Position numbers and translations under genes: made by a program
Notes under the pieces: generated by a model
Told to the model about the DNA's origin: nothing
What the model saw: only the letters and a program-made list of their open reading frames with translations
Databases searched by the model: none
Assembly (NCBI RefSeq): GCF_038050405.1
Contig: NZ_CP150900.1
Span: 2,666,001 to 2,730,000 of the forward strand
Length of the DNA stretch: 64,000 nucleotides
Direction: 5' to 3'
From: Paraburkholderia sp. IMGN_8
GTDB taxonomy: Bacteria; Pseudomonadota; Gammaproteobacteria; Burkholderiales; Burkholderiaceae
Shown: piece by piece, positions 58,933 through 64,000 of the stretch
How the letters are laid out: every line of letters begins with the position of its first letter
How positions within the stretch are numbered: position 1 is the stretch's first letter

Positions 58933-59837
58933 TGCACACCTCCGCCGCTCACTGGAACGTTCGCCGCGACGCTCGCGGCGGCAGGCGCCGGGCCCGCCCC
59001 GCCGCGGCCCGTGCGCCGCTGCAAATACCACTGCAATGTATTGATCAACAACAGCATCAGGAACGACACGACCAGCATCACGACCGCCAATGCAGTGGCG
59101 CCGGCGTAGTCGTATTGTTCGAGCTTGGTGATGATCAGCAGCGACGTGATTTCCGACTTCATCGGCACGTTACCGGCGATAAAGATCACCGAGCCGTATT
59201 CGCCGAGCGCCCGTGCGAACGCCAATGCGAAGCCGGTCAGCAACGCCGGAAACACCGCCGGCAGCACCACGCGCCGGAACGTCAGCCAACGCGACGCGCC
59301 GAGGCACGCGGCGGCTTCTTCCTGCTCGCGCTCGAACTCTTCGAGCACCGGTTGCACGGTCCGCACGACGAACGGCAAACCGATGAAGGTCAACGCGATC
59401 AGCACGCCGGCCGGCGTAAAAGCGACCTTGATGCCGAGCGGTTCGAGAAACTGCCCGATCCAGCCGTTGCCCGCGTACACCGCGGCAAGCGAAATACCGG
59501 CCACGGATGTCGGCAGCGCGAACGGCAGATCGACCACCGCGTCGACGAGCCGTTTGAACGGGAACGTGTAGCGCACCAGCACCCACGCCACCAGGAAGCC
59601 GAACACCGCGTTGATCAATGCGCCGCCAAGCGCCGAGAAAAACGTCAGCCGGTACGACGCGAGCACGCGCGGCGAACTCACCGCGCGCACGAACTGACTC
59701 CAGTCGAGCGTCGCCGTCTTGAGAAAAGTAGCCGCAAGCGGAATCAGCACCACGAGGCTCAAATAAGCCACCGTGATGCCGAGTGTCAGGCCAAAACCGG
59801 GCAAGGCGCTCGGTTTTCGGAAGGTCAACGTCGTCAT
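58929..59837 (-). CDS. cysT: Sulfate ABC transporter permease CysT
   Basis: 302 aa, six membrane helices, EAA loop ([20 protein letters not shown]). The ATG at 59837 follows AAAGAG. It lies after a strong terminator/attenuator behind sbp and overlaps cysW. Confidence 0.95.
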   Translation of the reverse strand: MTTLTFRKPSALPGFGLTLGITVAYLSLVVLIPLAATFLKTATLDWSQFVRAVSSPRVLASYRLTFFSALGGALINAVFGFLVAWVLVRYTFPFKRLVDAVVDLPFALPTSVAGISLAAVYAGNGWIGQFLEPLGIKVAFTPAGVLIALTFIGLPFVVRTVQPVLEEFEREQEEAAACLGASRWLTFRRVVLPAVFPALLTGFALAFARALGEYGSVIFIAGNVPMKSEITSLLIITKLEQYDYAGATALAVVMLVVSFLMLLLINTLQWYLQRRTGRGGAGPAPAAASVAANVPVSGGGVQ

Positions 59838-59890
59838 GCTGGATACTCTTTCAGGGTTGATGCTTGCGGCTTTTTTTGTCTTCTGGCTTG

Positions 59891-59925
59891 CCAAAAAAGC
59901 GCGCCAGCCGGGCGCGCTTTTTTGG
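59891..59925. terminator. Strong bidirectional hairpin between sbp and cysT
   Basis: CCAAAAAAGCGCGCC / GGCGCGCTTTTTTGG, 15-bp arms with A and T runs. It likely reduces read-through from sbp into cysTWA. Confidence 0.88.
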
Positions 59926-59975
59926 CGAGTGGTTACCGCGTCTGTCCGCCTATGCCGGTTCAGGCATCGACAGTC

Positions 59976-61016
59976 TTACTGCGGCTGGTAAATCGAATCG
60001 AACACGCCACCGTCTGCAAAGTGCGTCTTCTGCGCATTCGCCCAACCGCCGAACGAGTCATCCACCGTGTACAGCTTCAGCTTCGGAAACTTTGCGGTTA
60101 GCTCGGCCGGCACCTTGTTCGAACGCGGACGGTAGAAGTTCTTCGCGGCGATTTCCTGACCCCGCTCGCTATACAGGAAGTTCAGATACGCTTCGGCCAG
60201 CTTGCGCGTGCCGTGCTTGTCGACCACCTTGTCCACCACTGAAACCGGCGGCTCGGCCAGAATGCTTACCGACGGCACGACGATCTCAAACTTGTCCGGA
60301 CCGAATTCCTTCAGCGACAGGAACGCTTCGTTTTCCCACGCGATCAGCACGTCGCCGATGCCGCGTTGCACGAAGCTGGTAGTCGCGCCGCGTGCGCCCG
60401 AATCCAGTACGCCGGCATTCTTATAGAGCTTGCCGACGAATTCCCTGGCCTTCTGGTCGTTGCCGCCCGGCTGATGTTCGGCGTATGCCCATGCAGCCAG
60501 ATAGTTCCAGCGCGCGCCGCCTGAAGTCTTCGGATTCGGCGTAACGATCGACACGCCCGGCCTGGTCAGATCGTCCCAGTCCTTGATGTGCTTCGGGTTG
60601 CCCTTGCGCACGAGGAACACGATCGTCGACGTGTACGGCGACGCGTTATCCGGCAAACGCTTTTGCCAACCCTTGTCCAGCAAACCCTTATTGGCCAGCG
60701 CGTCGATGTCGTAGGCCAGCGCCAGCGTCACGACGTCCGCTTGCAGACCGTCGAGCACCGAACGCGCCTGAGCGCCCGAGCCGCCGTGCGACTGCTTGAA
60801 GGTGACCGACTCGCCCGTCTTCGCCTTCCACTCCTTGCCGAATGCCTGGTTGACGTCCTGGTACAGTTCGCGCGTCGGGTCGTACGACACGTTCAGCAGC
60901 GTCGTGTCGGCGGCGTGCGCCTGCGCCATCGCGCCGACAGCGGTTGCCGCGCCGAACGCGAGCACCGCGATGAGTTTTCTGGTCTTGCCTGCCAGCCCCG
61001 TGCCCCGATGGTTCAT
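59976..61016 (-). CDS. sbp: Periplasmic sulfate-binding protein
   Basis: 346 aa. A signal peptide (about 1-35, cleavage after AQAHA) is followed by the mature protein starting [32 protein letters not shown] and [18 protein letters not shown] are sulfate-binding blocks. First gene of the sulfate uptake cluster. Confidence 0.96.
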   Translation of the reverse strand: MNHRGTGLAGKTRKLIAVLAFGAATAVGAMAQAHAADTTLLNVSYDPTRELYQDVNQAFGKEWKAKTGESVTFKQSHGGSGAQARSVLDGLQADVVTLALAYDIDALANKGLLDKGWQKRLPDNASPYTSTIVFLVRKGNPKHIKDWDDLTRPGVSIVTPNPKTSGGARWNYLAAWAYAEHQPGGNDQKAREFVGKLYKNAGVLDSGARGATTSFVQRGIGDVLIAWENEAFLSLKEFGPDKFEIVVPSVSILAEPPVSVVDKVVDKHGTRKLAEAYLNFLYSERGQEIAAKNFYRPRSNKVPAELTAKFPKLKLYTVDDSFGGWANAQKTHFADGGVFDSIYQPQ

Positions 61017-61288
61017 GCCAACTTTCTCCGCGTTGTAGTCCGCTGAAACAGCGTGTGGTGTTGTTTTGCGTCGCGGTCACGTGCACATGAGCGCCAACTC
61101 GGAGGCCAGTCTATCGAAGGGCTTTCATCATTAAAAATAATGTTTCTTCATTTTTTAATACGCAAAAGTGGTAATGACGGCTGGATAAGGCGTTGAGGCA
61201 CGAAAACGGGTGTCGCAACGTCCTTTTGCGACGCTGGAACGCCACCCCAGCAGACGAACTTAAAGTAAAGCTTGAATTGCGCCGAATA

Positions 61289-61304
61289 CTGTATAAAAAT
61301 ACAG
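61289..61304 (+). promoter_or_regulatory. LexA box 1
   Basis: CTGTATAAAAATACAG, a full match to CTGT-N8-ACAG, 43 bp before the lexA start. Confidence 0.95.
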
Positions 61305-61308
61305 TCAC

Positions 61309-61324
61309 CTGTTCATACATACAG
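61309..61324 (+). promoter_or_regulatory. LexA box 2
   Basis: CTGTTCATACATACAG, also a full CTGT-N8-ACAG match, centred 20 bp from box 1 as in other lexA genes. Confidence 0.93.
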
Positions 61325-61331
61325 TGGCGCC

Positions 61332-61982
61332 ATGACCAAACTCACCGCACGACAGCAGCAGGTTTTCGATCTGATTCGCCGGGCCATCGAACGCACCGGC
61401 TTCCCTCCCACCCGCGCGGAAATCGCCGCCGAGCTGGGCTTCAGTTCGGCCAACTCGGCCGAAGAACACCTGCGGGCTCTCGCCCGCAAGGGTGTGATCG
61501 AACTCGCGGCGGGTGCGTCGCGCGGCATTCGTCTGCTGGCGGGCCCCGAAGATTCACCGCATCAGTTCACGCTGCCGCACGCCAGCATCATGCAACTGTC
61601 GCTGCCGCTGATCGGCCGGGTCGCGGCCGGCAGCCCGATCCTCGCGCAGGAACATATCTCGCAGCACTATGCGTGCGACCCGGCGCTGTTCTCGAGCAAG
61701 CCGGACTACCTGCTGAAAGTTCGCGGCCTGTCGATGCGCGACGCCGGCATCTTCGACGGCGACCTGCTGGCGGTGCAAAAGAAAAGCGAAGCGAAAGACG
61801 GCCAGATCATCATCGCGCGCCTGGGCGACGACGTGACGGTCAAGCGCTTGAAGCGCCGGCCGAACGGCATCGAGCTGATCGCCGAGAACCCCGACTACGA
61901 AAACATCTTCGTTCAGACCGGCAGTGCGGATTTCGCGCTGGAAGGCATCGCTGTTGGGCTGATCCGCCCCGGCGAATTCTGA
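61332..61982 (+). CDS. lexA: SOS repressor LexA
   Basis: 216 aa. Winged helix with recognition helix around 28-47, cleavage site A99-G100 (RVAAGSPI), catalytic Ser134 ([10 protein letters not shown]) and Lys171. The ATG at 61332 begins [15 protein letters not shown]. Two consensus SOS boxes give autorepression. Confidence 0.98.
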   Translation: MTKLTARQQQVFDLIRRAIERTGFPPTRAEIAAELGFSSANSAEEHLRALARKGVIELAAGASRGIRLLAGPEDSPHQFTLPHASIMQLSLPLIGRVAAGSPILAQEHISQHYACDPALFSSKPDYLLKVRGLSMRDAGIFDGDLLAVQKKSEAKDGQIIIARLGDDVTVKRLKRRPNGIELIAENPDYENIFVQTGSADFALEGIAVGLIRPGEF

Positions 61983-62055
61983 GCGCCTGCTTCTACCAAC
62001 GCTTGCCCGACGCCGACGCGTCGCTGCCTCTACGTTGAATCGCCTGGAGAGACTC

Positions 62056-62400
62056 ATGGAACGCCTTGCCCACCTGCTGCCTTTTCGCCAGTTCGGTCGT
62101 TTGCGCCATCTGCGCAAGCTGGTGCCCTGTTCGCTGATCGAGGCGTCCACGGCCAGTTCTCCATCGCTATTCGACGAACCCGCATCGCATGAGTCGAGCT
62201 TGCCGTCGTCGTTGCCGGCTTTCGCTCGCGTGTCGTTGAATTCGGGGCTGAATGCGGCCGAGCCGGCGCGACGCGCGCCGGTGCGGGTCTATCACGGGCC
62301 ATCGCGGCTGATCATGGTCGGCACGGTAGACGCCGTGTGCCGAATGATCGATCGCTGCATCGCTGAAGAAGCCAATATGCACGGCGCGGTGTTCGAGTAA
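62056..62400 (+). CDS. Hypothetical protein downstream of lexA
   Basis: 114 aa, family not recognised. The N-terminus MERLAHLLPFRQFGRLRHLR is basic and helical, the middle is Ser-rich and likely disordered, and the C-terminal part (VRVYHGPSRLIMVGTVDAVC) may be a small folded domain. The ATG at 62056 has GGAG 7 nt upstream. It is 73 bp after lexA, with no terminator seen, so it may be part of the SOS transcript. Confidence 0.65.
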   Translation: MERLAHLLPFRQFGRLRHLRKLVPCSLIEASTASSPSLFDEPASHESSLPSSLPAFARVSLNSGLNAAEPARRAPVRVYHGPSRLIMVGTVDAVCRMIDRCIAEEANMHGAVFE

Positions 62401-62554
62401 TGCAGTGTGGGGCACGAGCGTTGTTGCCCTGCGGTTGGCCCGCGGTTGCTCGTCAGTTGCCCCGCTCGCTCCTCTTCAGATATTGCATCGCGCGGGATCG
62501 TTTTCGTGTGGCCGCGGTCCACGTTAGACCACCCTTGAAAGAGAGCCCCACTCG

Positions 62555-63208
62555 ATGGCAGTTTCGACACGCACCAAACGCAGCGCCGCACGGCCGCTGA
62601 TCGTTGTTCTGATTGTGATTGCGGCGGTGGCCGTGCTGGGATACGGCTATGCGTCGCCGTATATCGCGCTGAACAATCTAAAACGCGCGGCGGACGCGCG
62701 CGATGCGGAAACCGTCAATCAGTATGTCGACTTTCCGGCGCTGCGCGAGAGCCTGAAACAGCAGGTCACCGGTTTGCTGACACGCCGGCTCGACGCACAT
62801 GGCACCGGCAACCCATTCGCCGCGATCGGCGCGATGATCGGCGTTGCGCTGATCGGTCCGCTGGTGGACGCGTATGCGACATCGGACGGCGTTGCTGCAT
62901 TGCTGAACGGCATGCCGCCGCGTGGCGAACCAGGCGAACGGCCGCCTGCACTGCCTGCCGCGGAAAACGCCCCTGGCGGAGCCGCGCCTGCACGCTCTGC
63001 CGAGAGCAATACGGCCAAGAGCACGGCTAACAGCGCGACCAACAACGCCACACCGCCGCAACCGCCGCAAACCACGGCGGGCTATCGCGGCATCAACGAA
63101 TTCGTCGTCAGGTATCAGCACGGCGCGGGCGACGCGCGCTACGCCGCGATCTTGCGGCGCGAAGGTTTGTTCACATGGAAGCTGGCCGCGGTCGACCTGA
63201 ACGACTGA
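62555..63208 (+). CDS. DUF2939 family membrane-anchored protein
   Basis: 217 aa. One membrane helix (14-31), then the DUF2939 pattern PYIALNNLKRAADARDAETV with YVDFPALRESLKQQV. An Ala/Asn-rich linker separates it from a C-terminal YRGINEFVVRYQ segment. Function not known. Confidence 0.8.
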   Translation: MAVSTRTKRSAARPLIVVLIVIAAVAVLGYGYASPYIALNNLKRAADARDAETVNQYVDFPALRESLKQQVTGLLTRRLDAHGTGNPFAAIGAMIGVALIGPLVDAYATSDGVAALLNGMPPRGEPGERPPALPAAENAPGGAAPARSAESNTAKSTANSATNNATPPQPPQTTAGYRGINEFVVRYQHGAGDARYAAILRREGLFTWKLAAVDLND

Positions 63209-63240
63209 TCGTTCGGCCGACGCGGTTCAGGTTGTTGGCG

Positions 63241-63705
63241 TCAAGCCGCCGCTTGCTGCTGTTCCTGCGCGGACGAACACGCCACCAGAATGCTGCAGGA
63301 GACCCGGTCGAGCAGCGGCGTATTCCCCGCGCCCATCCACCAGCGTGACAGGCCAGTGCGGCAACGGTGGCCGACCACCACCAGGTCGACGTGCAGTTCG
63401 TTGGCGAGATTGGCAATCTCGTCGATGGGATGACCGAACGCGAAATGCCCTTGCGCGCTGACGCCGCGCTCGGTGAGCCAGTCCACCCCTTCCTGCAGGA
63501 TGTCGCGAGCAGTCTTCTCGAAGCTGCCGCAGGCCACGTCGGTGAGCAGGCCCGCGCTTTGTGCAATGCTTGAACGCATGTCGACTACCGACAACAGATG
63601 TGTTTCCGCCTTCAGGTCCAGCGCCAGATCGGCGCCACAACGCAGCGCTTTACGGCCTTCGCGCGAGCCGTCGTAGCAGAGTAGGATTTTTTGGTAGCTC
63701 GCCAT
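63241..63705 (-). CDS. Universal stress protein family
   Basis: 154 aa UspA-fold protein. YQKILLCYDGSREGRKALRC is the usual start. The ATP motif G-2x-G-9x-G(S/T) is degenerate: GHRC in place of GxxG and GAGN in place of GS. It is therefore likely non-ATP-binding. The ATG at 63705 follows GGGAG. Confidence 0.87.
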   Translation of the reverse strand: MASYQKILLCYDGSREGRKALRCGADLALDLKAETHLLSVVDMRSSIAQSAGLLTDVACGSFEKTARDILQEGVDWLTERGVSAQGHFAFGHPIDEIANLANELHVDLVVVGHRCRTGLSRWWMGAGNTPLLDRVSCSILVACSSAQEQQQAAA

Positions 63706-63937
63706 GGTTTTCTCCCGTACCGCGGGGAACGCGGTCATAAATGAATCATGGTGCGCCGCAATTCAGGTTGCAAGGGATGGAAAACGCTAAGTGCGCCCCA
63801 ACGAGATGCGAGGCTATGCCGCAGCGCAAGAAAAGTTATACGGGCGGCCAGGTGGCGACAAACGCCAGGCCGCCGATGCCATAGAATGAGCGGCCTTACC
63901 GGCCATTCGCGTCTTTTCCCGGAGCCTCGTTCGATCC

Positions 63938-64000
63938 ATGTCTGAAGCCGCCATTGAATTCCACCACGTCAAAAAAAGCTACGGCGAAAAGACGGTCGTC
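63938..64000 (+). CDS. ABC transporter ATP-binding protein, N-terminal fragment
   Basis: Only 21 residues are inside the window (MSEAAIEFHHVKKSYGEKTV). The pattern is that of an ABC ATPase before its Walker A motif. A GGAG site lies upstream. The exact transporter cannot be told. Confidence 0.7.
   Translation, partial: MSEAAIEFHHVKKSYGEKTVV

Larger units (their letters stand above)
61017..61331. other. Divergent control region of sbp and lexA
   Basis: Contains an AT-rich stretch (61125-61175, with ATTAAAAATAATG and ATTTTTTAATAC), a plausible CysB binding area for sbp, and the two LexA boxes listed separately. No gene seen. Confidence 0.5.

Overview
This 64 kb window is GC-rich, almost fully coding chromosome from a betaproteobacterium of the family Burkholderiaceae, most likely Paraburkholderia or Burkholderia. 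That placement is my inference from protein content and gene order (dnaX-ybaB-recR with a 4.5S RNA gene beside dnaX, split arnA genes, sbp-cysTWA-cysB, lexA). It looks like core genome: I see no insertion sequence, integrase, prophage, CRISPR array or tRNA gene.

Layout. 0-8 kb: a CoA-transferase, recR, ybaB, dnaX and the 4.5S RNA gene on the minus strand, then trxA and rho on the plus strand. 8-15 kb: a MerR regulator with a drug-efflux MFS pump, an MtfA-like peptidase, zinc-free ribosomal protein L31, a membrane GT-C glycosyltransferase and a MATE pump. 15-24 kb: a MerR/carboxymuconolactone decarboxylase pair, a secreted helix-hairpin-helix protein, a YidB-like protein, clpB behind a good sigma-32 promoter, an NsrR-type Rrf2 repressor facing a group III truncated haemoglobin across a likely NsrR operator, and the molybdopterin genes moeA-moaD-moaE. 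A repeat-rich non-coding island fills 23.9-24.35 kb.

24-37 kb: an amino-acid block (alanine-type aminotransferase, hom, thrC) and, on the other strand, a lipid A modification cluster (arnT, one SMR-type subunit, arnB, arnC, arnA as two separate genes, arnD) that should make and transfer 4-amino-4-deoxy-L-arabinose. 37-46 kb: bcp, a PIN-PhoH protein, an NlpC/P60 lipoprotein, an SDR lacking the catalytic Tyr/Lys pair, a PiT phosphate transporter with its DUF47 partner, and dnaB. 46-49 kb: the rpsF-priB-rpsR-rplI operon with a likely S6:S18 leader, and an ECF sigma/anti-sigma pair.

49-54 kb: a LysR regulator divergent from gcl-hyi-glxR, the glyoxylate-to-glycerate route. 54-61 kb: asparaginase, cysB and the sulfate ABC importer (sbp, cysT, cysW, cysA) on the minus strand. 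61-64 kb: lexA behind two consensus SOS boxes, an unknown small gene, a DUF2939 protein, a universal stress protein and the start of an ABC ATPase cut by the window edge.

No wholly new multi-gene system stands out. The best second-look items are the repeat island at 23.9-24.35 kb, the NsrR site, the degenerate SDR, the repeats around the LysR/gcl promoter and several unexplained hairpin-rich intergenic regions.
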